Source: Mytilus californianus (taxonomy: Eukaryota; Mollusca; Bivalvia; Mytilida; Mytilidae). From it: a stretch of 64,000 bases of DNA. The stretch covers positions 86,611,143 through 86,675,142 of the forward strand of contig NW_026262679.1 of NCBI RefSeq assembly GCF_021869535.1. Reading direction: 5' to 3'. The notes below the pieces were generated by a model. The model had not been told where the DNA came from, ran no database searches, and saw only the letters and a program-made list of their open reading frames with translations. The position numbers and the translations under genes were made by a program. Shown one piece after another: positions 23,657 through 34,858 of this stretch (the first letter of the stretch is position 1; the number at the start of each line of letters is the position of its first letter).

Positions 23657-24035
23657 GTGAGTATTTTCCTTGCATTTATTCTTTTCACGTTTCAATTACT
23701 CCTATTAGACCTCTTTTAAGATGATTAGATGTCGCAAGAAGTATAAAATCGGGATTGCCTGTTTGAAATATCATATATAAAAAGTTTTTTTATGTTGTTT
23801 TCAAACTGTCTTCCTATTTCAAATTGCTTCCTTTACTGATGAGTCAAAAGTGCACTTTAAAGCTTAAAAAGTATATTTTTGCTGTTTTGTTACTTTTCAT
23901 TGTCATGTGTTTATTAATTTAGCATTTTTAAAAAAGGAACTGACCATCTGCTGTTAATTTCATAAAAAGATAATGACTTCGAACGTCTTATCAAATTGTT
24001 CACAATATATTTGAACTGGTCAATTCGTAATGAAT

Positions 24036-26927
24036 CAAGATTCAATGATCTATAATTTGACTAAGAGATATTATAACTTGCAAACAAAAACAAGTTTTAT
24101 TATCAACCAATTTTTGGGGTAATTTTTAGTAAAATATTAAGAAATCAATAGCATATGCATAATTACTTGATGGTCATGTTAACATAACAATTTAAAAATA
24201 AGCACAAAACGACAGAATCGTTGGTTCTATATTGTTTTATTATATTTCAGGCTTTCATTAATCCACCACCAGTGTGTTTGTTCAACTCTGGAACATTATC
24301 TACGATGCACATCTATTTGTCCAACAACCCTGCTTTGAACAGATGCTAAGATGGAATTTACCACTGTGTTTATTAAAGATTATTTTCGCAAAATACATTG
24401 TTTGTGGTATTTCTTCCAAAGCTATCGGTGACGGGTCTATGTATATTTGAATTAGACAGACAAAAGTCAGGAGATTATAACATGTATTTATAAATAATGA
24501 AAAATTTAAATGGAAACATACAGTATAGTTAAATAAATTATGACAATTATAGATTATCGATGTGGCATTTCAAAAGAGAGGGTGTTTCTCTTACTCTTAC
24601 TTTGAGTTCGATTACTCAAAAACCCTTTCCTTAAAATGTGGACATAAGCCACTAGAGACAAGAGACACATTTCATATTCTTTATCTGATGACATTTTTAA
24701 AATATGTCCACTGATTAAATATATTACCATTGATTTGCCAGAACACATCTCAATCTAAATGACAGAAATATCAACATCAAGCTCTCCTTTTGAATTTTGA
24801 CAATATCCCGAATATGTCCAGAGTTCATTCCAGATTTGACTTATTAGTAAGTTATTTTATTACTGAAAATTGAATGCGTTGATCACTTGGCAATACTGTA
24901 CCGCATCACTCTATTTTTCATTGGAGATAATGTTGTTTTCAAGTTCCATTACGTGACTAGCCTTTTTATTCAATTACCTCCCTTTGCTGTAGATTTACAG
25001 AATTTGGAGATAAGGAAGTCTTTTTTTTGTGCAGGATCTAAAACTAACATGTCCTGGAAAGCTTCTTTTAGTTGATACTTACAAATATCTTCAATAAGTT
25101 TGTGTACAATTCTTAAAATTAAAATATTAACGCATAAGGAAACCTAAAAACATCATGTTTTTTAAAAACATATTTTGGCCGAAAAGTCCAGACAAAGATG
25201 AGATAAAAATTATTTGACCTAAAAATTCAAACTCCAAGGTGTTTTCCTATATGCAGACACATCATGAATATTATCGAAATGTATGATCTGTATATTTGTA
25301 TTTTGAATCTGTTTTTTTTTTTTACGAATATGGGTTATTTTATAGAGAAATAATACTATGGTAACGCTTCTGATTTTCAAACTAAAAATATTGAAAGTGT
25401 TCTAGGATGACAGCGTTAATGTGTACACGAACATACTGAAGACTAAAAAACTTGAACATATGCATATTTGCATATTTATTTTAGTGGCATTTATAATCCT
25501 ATTGAAATGGTTGTCCTCGTGATATAGCAATATGTCCTATATGCAAAGTAGAGAAGTATTCAAAATTTTGTCATAGGTATCCATCAAGTTCAAGTAAACT
25601 GTTGCTGTTTATTATACTTTGTCCGCCTCTGAGTCCATTATAGTGTTCGTATCAGAGGTGAAATAAATAAATTTGAAGTGCATAGAATTTGCCTACAATA
25701 TACGGTTAGAAAGTAAGTCAATGAACTACCGTTTTCTGCATAAATAAGCATTCCTAATTATGAGTAGCTATCAATTGAAAATGTTAAAAAGGCTATTTAA
25801 AGTCATGTCGTTTCTATTAAAGGTGTTTTAGGCCATCGTATACTTGCGTTACTGCCCTATTTTGAAAAGAAAACCTCAAGGATGCCAGGTTTATAAATGA
25901 TATACATTGTATAGTTTATGAACATAATAAATGACGTATTTGGGTTGTTATCCTACGAAAGGGTATTATTACCAGTTGAGCTTTTTTTCAACTGTTCAGT
26001 TTCATTTCACCTTTCAGTCAATCAAAGTTACGACTGTGGTATACAAATATGGTCATCCGTAGAGACAGCAAGATGTATAAATACGCACACACGTGGGATC
26101 GGAATTGTAACGTTAAATCTCTATTTCTTGTATAGGGCGAGTGTTACACTCTCTACACATTAAAATACATTGAAAAAAAAAACTTTATGATCGGTCTGAA
26201 GGTTGGCTCCGGAAAAGCAAGATTTTGCCCTTATTCAACATATCTCCATTTTCAAGCGGAAGACTAAATTTTCCGACCGGTCAGCCTGCATTGCAAAAAC
26301 TGGTGATTCTTAATTTGCATAAAATATTTGTCACTGGACATTGATGAATCAGCAATCAATTGACATGTCTTCTTATGAAAAAACATTGATTCTGAATAGC
26401 AAAGCATTTGGCAGTGGGAACTTAATATCAGAAAAATATGCAGATGTAAAACTTTAATGGAGCCACCTGAATTGATCGAATGTGACTCATTTCAAAATAA
26501 AGGTAAAAATATTGGCAGATATGCTCAGATTCCAAACGTATTCACGTCAGTGAACAGGAGGAAGTCTCCCATAAAATGTTTGTTTTTCTCTTAAACATCT
26601 AAGACGATTAAGAGGCAATTCTGATAATACAAAATGATTATGTGAATGTTTATTAAAAAAGTGTAAAAGTCTCTTTTTGATCAAACGAGTACATACAAAC
26701 CTTTCTCTTATGATATTTACAGTTATGGTGTGCTTGTTCATGTGAGAATTTCCCATATTAATACACCGTCAAAATTTCATGTTTGGTTAAATTTCTTCAA
26801 AATACTGGTCTGGTCATCTGTTTTGTATATTGCCCTTTCATACTATTTTAAACTGTTAGGTTTTCTTACATATAATTCGATGTGCATCGTGTTGTCTATC
26901 ATTTGTTGTTTAGTTTTATATGTAGTG
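24036..26927 (+). repeat. Left arm of a large inverted repeat
   Basis: This arm holds exon 7 of locus A and about 2.6 kb of downstream DNA. Its reverse complement follows at 27118-29121 after a spacer of about 190 bp. The left arm is longer because 25395-26272 (about 0.88 kb) has no match on the right. Short ORFs in the arms (24554-24748 and 28417-28611; 24887-25075 and 28083-28295) are mirrored and not convincing genes. Confidence 0.9.
24251..24349 (+). CDS. Locus A exon 7 (last)
   Basis: Acceptor TATATTTCAG|GCTTTC in phase 0. Encodes AFINPPPVCLFNSGTL, then STMHIYLSNNPALNRC and TAA. ATTAAA at 24372-24377 may serve as the polyadenylation signal. Confidence 0.8.
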   Translation, partial: AFINPPPVCLFNSGTLSTMHIYLSNNPALNRC

Positions 26928-27117
26928 TCTATCATTTGTTGTTTCGAAGTTATTGGTCTTTTGTTGGGCAATGTATGAAAAATATATGTTGAAAAACCTC
27001 GCCCGCAATTATAAATTATGTAATTCATTGACCGCTCCCGACATGTGTAATTTCAAGGCATATTTTAGCGGCGATCTATGTCTTTCAAAATTACTGCACT
27101 TTTTTGTATCCCTGGTC

Positions 27118-29121
27118 CACTACATATAAAACTAAACAACAAATGATAGACAGCACAATGCACATCGAAATATATGTAAGAAAACCTAGCAGTTTAAAAT
27201 AGTATGAAAGGGCAGTATACAAAACAGATGACCAGACCAGTATTTTGAAGAAATTTAACCAAACATGAAATTTTGACGGTGTATTAATATGAGAAATTCT
27301 CACATGAACAAGCACACCATAACTGTAAATATCATAAGAGCAAGCTTTGTATGTACTCGTTTGATCAAAAAGAGACTTTTTACACTTTTTTAATAAACAT
27401 TCACATAATCATTTTGTATTATCAGAATTGCCTCTTAATCGTCTTGGATGTTTAAGAGAAAAACAAACATTTTATGGGAGACTTCCTCCTGTTCACTGAC
27501 GTGAATACGTTTGGAATCTGAGCATATCTGCCAATATTTTTACCTTTATTTTGAAATGAGCCACATTCGATCAATTCAGGTGGCTCCATTAAAGTTTTAC
27601 ATCTTCTTATTTTCTGATATTAAGTTCCCACTGCCAAATGCTTTGATATTCAGAATAAATGTTTTTTCATAGGAAGACATATCAACTGATTGCTGATTCC
27701 TCAATGTCCAGTGACAAATATTTCATGCAAATTAAGAATCAGCAGTTTTTGCAATGCAGGCTGACCAATATTTTTAGTTTGAAAATCAGAAGCGTTACCA
27801 TAGTATTATTTCTCTATAAAATAACCCATATTCGTAAAAAAAAAAACAGATTCAAAATACAAATATACAGATCATACATTTCGATAAAATTCATAATGTG
27901 TATGCATATAGGAAAACACCTTGGAGTTTGAATTTTTAGGTCAAATAATTTTTATCTCATCTTTGTCTGGACTTTTCGGCCAAAATATGTTTTTAAAAAA
28001 CATGATGTTTTTAGGTTTCCTTATGCGTTAATATTTTAATTTTAAGAATTGTACACAAACTTATAGAAGATATTTGTAAATATCAACTAAAAGAAGCTTT
28101 CCAGGACATGTTAGTTTTAGATCCTGCACAAAAAAAAGACTTCCTTATCTCCAAATTCTGTAAATCTACAGCAAAGGGAGGTAATTGAATAAAAAGGCTA
28201 GTCACGTAATGGAACTTGAAAACAACATTATCTCCAATGAAAAATAGAGTGATGCGGTACAGTATTGCCAAGTGATCAACGCATTCAATTTTCAATGTTC
28301 AGTAATAAAATAACTTACTAAAAAGTCAAATCTGGAATGAACTCTGGACATATTCGGGATATTGTCAAAATTCAAAAGGAGAGCTTGTTGTTGATATTTC
28401 TGTCATTTAGATTGAGATGTGTTCTGGCAAATCAATGGTAATAAATTTAATCAGTGGACATATTTTAAAAATGTCATCAGATAAAGAATATGAAATGTGT
28501 CTCTTGTCTCTAGTGGCTTATGTCCACATTTTAAGGAAAGGGTTATTTAGTAACCGAACTCAAAGTAAGAGTAAGAGAAACACCCTCTCTTTTGAAATGC
28601 CACATCGATAATCTATAATTGTCATAATTTATTTAACTATACTGTATGTTTCCATTTAAATTTTTCATTATTTATGAATACATGTATAATCTCCTGACTT
28701 TTGTCTGTCTAGTTCAAATATACATAGACCCGTCACCGATAGCTTTGGAAGAAATACCATAAACAATGTATTTTGCGAAAATAATCTTTAATAAACACAG
28801 TGGTAAATATCATCTTAGCATATGTTCAAAGCAGGGTTGTTGGACAAATAGATGTGCATCGTAGATAATGTTCCAGAGTTGAACAAACAGTCTGGTGGTG
28901 TATTATTGAAAGCCTGTAATATAATAAAACAATATAGAACCAACGATTCTGTCGTTTTGTGCTTATTTTTAAATTGTTATGTTAACATGACCATCAAGTA
29001 ATTATGCATATGCTATTGGTTTCTTAATATTTTTCTAAATATTACCCAAAAAATTGGTTGATAATAAAACTTGTTTTTGTTTGCAAGTTATAATATCTCT
29101 TAGTCAAATTATAGATCATTC
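27118..29121 (-). repeat. Right arm of the large inverted repeat
   Basis: Reverse complement of 24036-26927 minus the 0.88-kb segment. The arms look about as similar as the A and B loci are to each other, with scattered substitutions and small indels, so this is not a perfect hairpin assembly artefact. Confidence 0.9.
28815..28913 (-). pseudogene. Orphan copy of exon 7
   Basis: Same 99-nt length as the exon at 24251, with an intact acceptor (TATTACAG) and stop. Encodes AFNNTPPDCLFNSGTL, then STMHIYLSNNPALNIC: Ile to Asn, Pro to Thr, Val to Asp, and Arg to Ile before the last Cys. No other exons are found on this strand nearby, so it is presumably not expressed as part of a gene. Confidence 0.8.
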
Positions 29122-29354
29122 AATTCATTCAATTCGTCAAAAATTTTCTTTGCTCCCCAGTTTTGATGTTCTTCTTTGGCTTTAGCAATTGTATAATGTG
29201 AGGCATATCCGCCCAAAACGCGTCTTGATTTGGATCCTTTGAAATACCCTTTTTCCGCTTACTAGATATAACGTATCCTGCTCTGCCATCATTCCTTTTA
29301 TGCAGTGACGTCATATCCTTGATGACGTCTCGCTATGTCTTACGTCACCACATT
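29122..29354. other. No confirmed gene
   Basis: A 61-codon - strand ORF (29129-29314, beginning MTSLHKRNDGRAGYVI, Lys-rich) is less AT-biased than its surroundings and could be an exon, but no splice partner or family is recognisable. Confidence 0.3.
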
Positions 29355-29575
29355 TCGATAAAGGACATAGATTTGAGACAAAAATGGCCATAGATTTGAG
29401 TTAATAAAGGACATAGATTTGAGACAATACAGGACATAGATTTGAGACAATAAAAAACAAAGATTTGAGACAATGAAGACATAAATTTGGAACGTCTATG
29501 TAGCAATATTAAAAAGGACATAGATTTGCGGAATGGACATAGATTTAAGGCTGGACATGGATTTGAGGCTTATAT
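29355..29575 (+). repeat. Minisatellite, 'ggacatagatttgagacaat' units
   Basis: Eight or nine imperfect units of about 20-30 bp built on 'acatagatttgagacaa'. Units decay toward the right end ('gacatagatttaaggctgg'). Confidence 0.8.
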
Positions 29576-30009
29576 ATAAATATTACAAAGAATAAGAGGA
29601 GAAGGAATTTGCTGAATGTCACAAGCATTGTCATTTACTTCAGTTTTATTCACATGGTGTTCCTTCTTTAACGCTTGAACTATGTTGGGCCTTCTTTCTA
29701 TTTTTTATTTATTCTCAATTCCTCTCTTTTTAAATTTTGTGTTTTCTGGTTATCTCTTTGCCTCTCAAATTTCTTATTCATACTTTGCCCAATTTTCAGA
29801 GTAAATTGGCCTGGGGACAGTTCTGATGCTTCATTTACCTGAAAGTTTAATTGATTTATTTGCAATGAAATGTTGTAGTATATTATAGTGCAAAATTAAT
29901 CCAATCAAGCATTAACACATCAATTTAAGAAGATTATATACCTGACTAACAAAAGCACTCTGCATCATGAAAAATGTTCAACCTAATGTGACATATGGCC
30001 AGGTTTTTG

Positions 30010-30215
30010 AAAATCATAGGTTTGAACCTTGTTTTCAATTTAGACTTGTTTATATATATATATATAAATCGTCTAAACAGCAGCCCAACAATGTTAGATC
30101 TGTAAATTTGCGGAAGCAAATTTTTTGTTCTTTCCTGGCCGGGATATATATATATATATATATCTATATATGCAAGTCTAAATTGAAAACAACGTTCAAA
30201 CTTACGATTGCGTTG
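30010..30215. repeat. Hairpin-type repeat with (TA)n borders
   Basis: 'aggtttgaaccttgttttc' at about 30018 pairs with 'gaaaacaacgttcaaac' at about 30185, each followed inward by TA-repeats (about 30052-30066 and 30146-30170). The unit looks like a small palindromic MITE. An ORF across it (29967-30317) consists of repeat sequence only. Confidence 0.6.
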
Positions 30216-30340
30216 GATAAAAACCGCAATTTTTATACGTGTGCATGCAAAACAAATTTCTTGTTAGAGGGGTCTAAATACAGGACAAACAACATTTTTA
30301 AAAGACCAAAAATGTGAAAAGGTATATTTTGACAAAACGC
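30172..30340 (+). repeat. Direct repeat of about 160 bp, copy 1
   Basis: 'aagtctaaattgaaaacaac' through 'gttagaggggtctaaata' recurs at 30712-30880 with a few substitutions. Its first ~40 bp form the right arm of the hairpin at 30010. Confidence 0.75.
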
Positions 30341-30711
30341 ATTTGACTAACAGGTCAAACAACAAATGTTCTTAAACCCTGCTGACTTCCATTGGCGATT
30401 GCCAAATAAACGGATCACCGATGTAATATATTGATCTTAATTTTAAATTTAATACTAAACAGAAATCAATAAACTTGCGGAAAAGATGATATACCGCAAA
30501 CAAAAGGTGCAAAGGTTTTTGTACACCATATCCGGATTTCGACAAATAATGTTTCTTCAGTGATGTTAGGAATCGAAACGGTATTTGGAAAGCCCAACAA
30601 TTTGTCTCAATTTAGGATAGACTCTTGAATTTTGAGGAGTCAAAATAGGATAAACGGATCATATAAACCCTAAGGCAAATATAATACAAGCCCAAACGAA
30701 AAAATATTAAC

Positions 30712-30880
30712 AAGTCTAAATTGAAAACAACGTTCAAACCTATGATTGTGTTGGATAAAAACCGCAATTTTTATATGTGTGTATGCAAAACAAATTTCTT
30801 GTTAGAGGGGTCTAAATACAGCACAAACAACATTTTCCAAAAGACCGAAAAAGTGAAAAAGTATATTTTAACACATATAT
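30712..30880 (+). repeat. Direct repeat of about 160 bp, copy 2
   Basis: Diverged second copy of 30172-30340. The 127-codon - strand ORF at 30771-31154 partly overlaps this repeat and has no recognisable domain. Confidence 0.75.
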
Positions 30881-31562
30881 AAATATGTATATAAGCCAAA
30901 AACAGCATTTTACTCTTATTTTCTATTTTTAGCAATGACGGCCATGTTGATGAGTGGGTGGGGTCATTTAAAAAATAACTAAATACCCTAATGATACTTG
31001 TCGCCAAACAGAATTCCATTTGACACATTAGTTTTAGAGGAACAGATTTTGTTAGAGTTAACTGGCAACCTGTAACAAACGATTGACGCCAAGTGAAGAA
31101 AAAATGCTTGCTTGGCCCTTCATGGGAAAATTCAATAATTCTTTGTGATGGCAACTGTTATAGTCATATTCATGTTATGTTTGAAGGTAATAGTTTCATC
31201 ATTGAACTGTAAAGATGAAGAACAGGAATAAAAGCCCTTTTCATTGATATTTTTTTTAATTTTTTTTATGTATTGTGTGCGATTTTGTCCCATGTACATT
31301 TACTCCAAATCCTTTTATTTTCTATTCATGTGTTTATATTCCAATATATCCATAATGGGTCCATTTTTATACGAACGCAAAAAATTGCTGTGATGTCGTC
31401 TTCGTCGTTCTCGTCTGCGTCAGCTTCGTCCGAAGACACATTTGGTTACCAGACAATAACTTTAGTTTAAGTAAATGGATGTCTAAGAAAATTTACCAGA
31501 TTTTTTTTTCTAATTTTTTTGGGGGTTCATTTTTTTTCTTCAAAATTTTTGAAATTTCAAAT

Positions 31563-32165
31563 GATTGCGCAATAGCACAGTATTGTTCAATACCAAAGTA
31601 TTGGGCAATAGCAAGAAATCTTCAATTGCACAGTATTGCGCATTAGCAAGAAATCTTCAATTACACAGTATTGCGCAATAGTAAGAAATCTTCAATTGCA
31701 CAGTAATGCGCAATAGCACAGTATTGCACAAAAGCACAGTATTGAGCAATAGCACAGTATTGAGCAATAGCACAGTATTGCGCAATAAAAAGAAATCTTC
31801 AATTGCACTGTATTGCGCAATAGCAAGAAATCTTCAATTGCACAGTATTGCACTATAGCAAGAAATCTTCAATTGCACAGTATTGTTCAAAAGCAATAAA
31901 TCTCCAATTGCACAGTATTGCGCAATAACAAGAAATCTTCAATTGCACAGTATTGCGCAATAGTATAGTATTGCGCAACAACAAAGTATTGCGCAATAGC
32001 AAGAAATCTTCAAATGCACAGTATTGCGCAATAGCACAGTATTGTGCAACAACAAGAAATCTTCAATTGCACAGTATTGCGCAATAACAAGAAATATTCA
32101 ATCATACAGTATTGCGCAATAGCAAAAAATCTCTAATTGGTCAGTATTGCGCAATAGCACAATAT
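31563..32165. repeat. Minisatellite with about eleven ATTGCGCAAT palindromes
   Basis: Alternating modules 'cacagtattgcgcaatag' and 'caagaaatcttcaattg' fill about 600 bp. The exact 10-bp palindrome ATTGCGCAAT occurs about eleven times, with further variants (ttgttcaa, ttgagcaa, ttgtgcaa). No ORF spans it. The palindrome equals the known optimal C/EBP-type bZIP site; any function here is inference. Confidence 0.9.
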
Positions 32166-32686
32166 GTTATTCCGCATCAAAACTAGCTTCAACCTAATAA
32201 AAAAAGTAGTATTAATGAAAGTACATACTGTGTTCAAATACTATAGCTATAACATAGTACATTTAAAATTAACTGGAAACTCAAGCTGTCAACATTGTAA
32301 TTTGTAATAATAATGTATAAAGGCTTTCAAAACCAAATTTGTGTTATCAAATTTGTAGTTAATATCCATAATTATAGATTTCATTTAATTTACAAATGTA
32401 ACTAAATCTAATTCAATATTTTTGCTGAAACAAATTCTGTCATGATTTATACATGCAAGTATTCAAGTATATGTATCATTGCTTTACCACAAAATTTATT
32501 TGAAATATTGACCCTAAACCTAAAATTATAACCAATATCTGTATCATCTATAAACCTAATTCATTTTCTATGACTGCAAGGGCAAATATAAATATATGGT
32601 CCTCATTATACTCTATATCTACTTTGAAAAATTATCATAACATTGCTTTAAAATTATTTACCTATAATGATTTAATTTCCTTCCAA
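32166..32686. other. No gene seen
   Basis: AT-rich DNA between the minisatellite and the Mutator-like fragment. No ORF, repeat array or splice-supported exon is evident. Confidence 0.45.
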
Positions 32687-32865
32687 TTACTTCATTAACT
32701 GTTCCTTCTTTTTATCTAATCTACAGCATTCTTTTGCAACTGCAAATTTTATCTTTCCAGTTTCATTCTCCTTTTTCTTTATGGTGGAGGAATTCACAGG
32801 AGGTACATTCAATCCATTTAGAAACTTGTTAACATGTGTTGCACCAATTCCTGCATATATCATTC
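32687..32865 (-). pseudogene. Mutator-like transposase domain fragment, second exon-like block
   Basis: The - strand reads (G)MIYAGIGATHVNKFLNGL, then NVPPVNSSTIKKKENETG and on to AVAKECC, ending in TAA at 32687. A TTTTTCAG acceptor precedes it. 'LG.I..G.G.THVN.FL..LN.P' followed by 'LK.RE.E.G' is a motif I associate with the Mutator-like domain found in many invertebrate transposase-derived proteins. The piece is short and isolated. Confidence 0.5.
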
Positions 32866-34178
32866 CTGAAAAATCAAGTATTTTCTTTCTAAAACCATTG
32901 ATTTAGTGTTTCATATGAAATGTCAGTCTGCATTTGGTAAATTAAATAATGTTAAGCTTAAATATAAACTATTTTGAGTTCATAGTTTCTTTGGAATATA
33001 CAATTGTTTTTTTTATATATATTTATATTATATGATTGTAAATCCATATTTGCCTTTATACTTATAGATCACAGACTCATATAAATTTCTAATAATGACT
33101 TAATTCACTAATGTTCAGAAAAAAATATATAACGAACATATATACTAAAAGTCATATATACATATATTTCTTTATTCATAATTATTTCATAATTATTATA
33201 AGAATAAATTGGTGCATTTTGTGGAGTTAAAAGTTTTGAATGTGTGGTATGACAAAATGGTCACTAAAAGTACATAGTACATAAATATATATTGCTTACA
33301 TAAACTACATGTACATATATAAGGAAACTACCTTTTTAGACAGGTTGGGCATAACCCAGCAAATGGGGAACATTTCCCCATATGAGTAACCATCCCTCAT
33401 TTGAGTAATAGTTCTGTAGTGTCAATTTTTTTAATCACATTTATTAAATTAAAATGGCACAAATTTATAGAAAATGATTGAAACAAATTTTCAAATTGAA
33501 CAGGCCCCTAATGTGGGGGTGGCGATGGCTTGCCCCTCCCTCATTTTCTTTTTTGTATGAGATGTATTATCCTACATTCTACACATCATACTAGGTGTGT
33601 TTTTAAATGACTAAATCTCTAAATGACAAACCACCCGGTCGATGATCACATGTAAGAGATGTTTAATATGAAAATTCTGATTATAAGATAAAGACAGCTC
33701 ATATTTTATGTTTGTAAAACATTATTTCTTTGAATAAGTCATTGTGACTGTGTTTGTTTTCTTTTTTTATTCTAATTTCATTAATTATAAATTGCTACCA
33801 AATAATTATTTACAAAATAATCCTCCCCTTTTTTATTGCAAAACGAAAAGCACCTTATGCTGTTATGTCTCTCTTTTCATTGCAAAATTGACAAAGAAAT
33901 CCCAGGGGTAAAATTGCAGAAAAATAAAGAACTTTCAGGGGTAAAATTGCAGAAAAATTACCAAGTCCAGCTTCTAAAAATATTTGGGCAGCACTTCCAC
34001 TTACAATTATGCTTTTTCATCCCAAACCACATAAACCCCAGACCATAACAGAGGGGGATTCAAGAAAGAAAAAGAGAGGTGTGTGGCAGGTTTATTTATA
34101 CAAGACATGAAACCATACACCTTCTCCACCCAGTAAAATGTGTATACAGTCTCTAGAGAGAAACTTTTAAGTTCTTAC
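32866..34178. other. Putative intron of the Mutator-like fragment; no other gene
   Basis: AT-rich. A 70-codon + strand ORF at 33836-34048 includes a 17-bp direct repeat (ggggtaaaattgcagaa) and has no domain. No repeats of known class were recognised. Confidence 0.4.
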
Positions 34179-34363
34179 CAAGTGCAGCTTTTGAATTGAC
34201 TACAAATGCGCCAGTATCTTTTCTCCGTTTCTTTACATGAGCTACAGCTACTACAAGCCACAGTCACAAGGTAGGTATGGCCAAAATGCTCCGGTCCCCA
34301 AGCCCGAATTTCCGTTCGCCGACAGTATCCACAGGGGGCAGTTACACATCTTAAAGAACACAT
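34179..34363 (-). pseudogene. Mutator-like fragment, first exon-like block
   Basis: One - strand frame opens MCSLRCVTAPCGYCRR and runs to VTVACSSCSSCKETEK, a Cys-rich stretch. The neighbouring frame ends KDTGAFVVNSKAALG at a CTTG|GTAAG donor and joins the block at 32865 in phase to give VNSKAALGMIYAGIG. The two halves of this block are in different frames, so either a frameshift lies near 34215 or the start is elsewhere. About 185 nt; the rest of any gene is missing. Confidence 0.45.
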
Positions 34364-34785
34364 TTTGCGCGAAGTGAAACAGCTAGACTAGCGGTCGACA
34401 TTCTTTCCAGGTTTCGTCAAACGAAAGGTCACTGTGAACGGACACCGATTCTCCAATGTCCAACTTACAAAAACTTATATTTTGAGAATCATTTGAGACT
34501 ATGTTATAAGAAAGATCTTCCAGGCTGAAGATATTGATATTCTTCATTTTTAAAGAACGCATAAATAAATCTTTTTTGATAAACCTTCCTCTCTTTCGTA
34601 TGCGAGGCTATGTTGTTTATCAATGTTATCAACAGACGACAACGAAACTGTTACTGTGACAAAGAAATATAGGCGACATATCCAATAATTAAAACTAGGA
34701 ACCAGTCTAACATCAGTAAAACGTTGATCTCACCCTCAGTATCGGAAGTCACCTTAAGTTCAACCGACCGATCTTTTCATTCGAA

Positions 34786-34858
34786 ATGATGAAATATCTG
34801 CTGTTAGTGGCTTTGGCTTTGTGTGCAGTACATTCTAATGGATTCCTGTTTGAACATG
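34786..34858 (+). CDS. Locus B exon 1 (signal peptide)
   Basis: Encodes MMKYLLLVALALCAVHSNGF and LFEH; donor CATG|GTAAAT, phase 1. Similarity to locus A begins at the start codon and continues well into the intron; upstream DNA is unrelated. One codon longer than in A. Confidence 0.75.

Larger units (their letters stand above)
12438..24349 (+). pseudogene. Locus A: secreted protein of unknown function, seven exons, exon 5 nonsense
   Basis: Gene model built by reading splice sites and comparing with locus B. Exons: 12438-12507 (or the copy 15727-15796), 17900-18004, 19092-19198, 19922-20027, 20787-20960, 23496-23656 and 24251-24349. All phases fit and all introns are GT-AG. The 822-nt CDS would give 273 residues: a signal peptide in the first ~18, then a secreted body with six cysteines shared with B or unique to exons 6-7 (in SDCG, IC, GKC, MSC, PVC and the C-terminal RC) and N-glycosylation sequons at about N33, N155 and N198. 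No transmembrane segment follows the signal. I do not recognise the family. Codon 163 (20885-20887) is TAA where B has TCC, so this copy is truncated or is a null allele. A possible ATTAAA polyadenylation signal is at 24372. Confidence 0.75.

Noticed and set aside
25918..26163. 81-codon ORF in the left-arm-only segment
   Set aside because: No signal, domain or splice context; its length is ordinary for this amount of sequence.
26730..27315. Mirrored ORFs (82 and 74 codons) with hydrophobic sequence at the palindrome centre
   Set aside because: They are reverse-complement copies of each other in AT-rich DNA, with no splice or start support and different ends. The hydrophobicity follows from T-rich codons.
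24554..28611. Mirrored ORF pair in the palindrome arms (24554-24748 and 28417-28611)
   Set aside because: The pair is conserved only because the arms are duplicates, and most differences change residues. No domain or gene structure.
31563..32165. CRISPR-like array
   Set aside because: The spacers repeat too, units vary in length and the host is a eukaryote; it is a minisatellite.
34175..34363. 62-codon Cys-rich ORF taken as a small secreted protein
   Set aside because: The neighbouring frame gives a better end (VNSKAALG at a donor) that joins a recognisable domain, and the start has no signal peptide.
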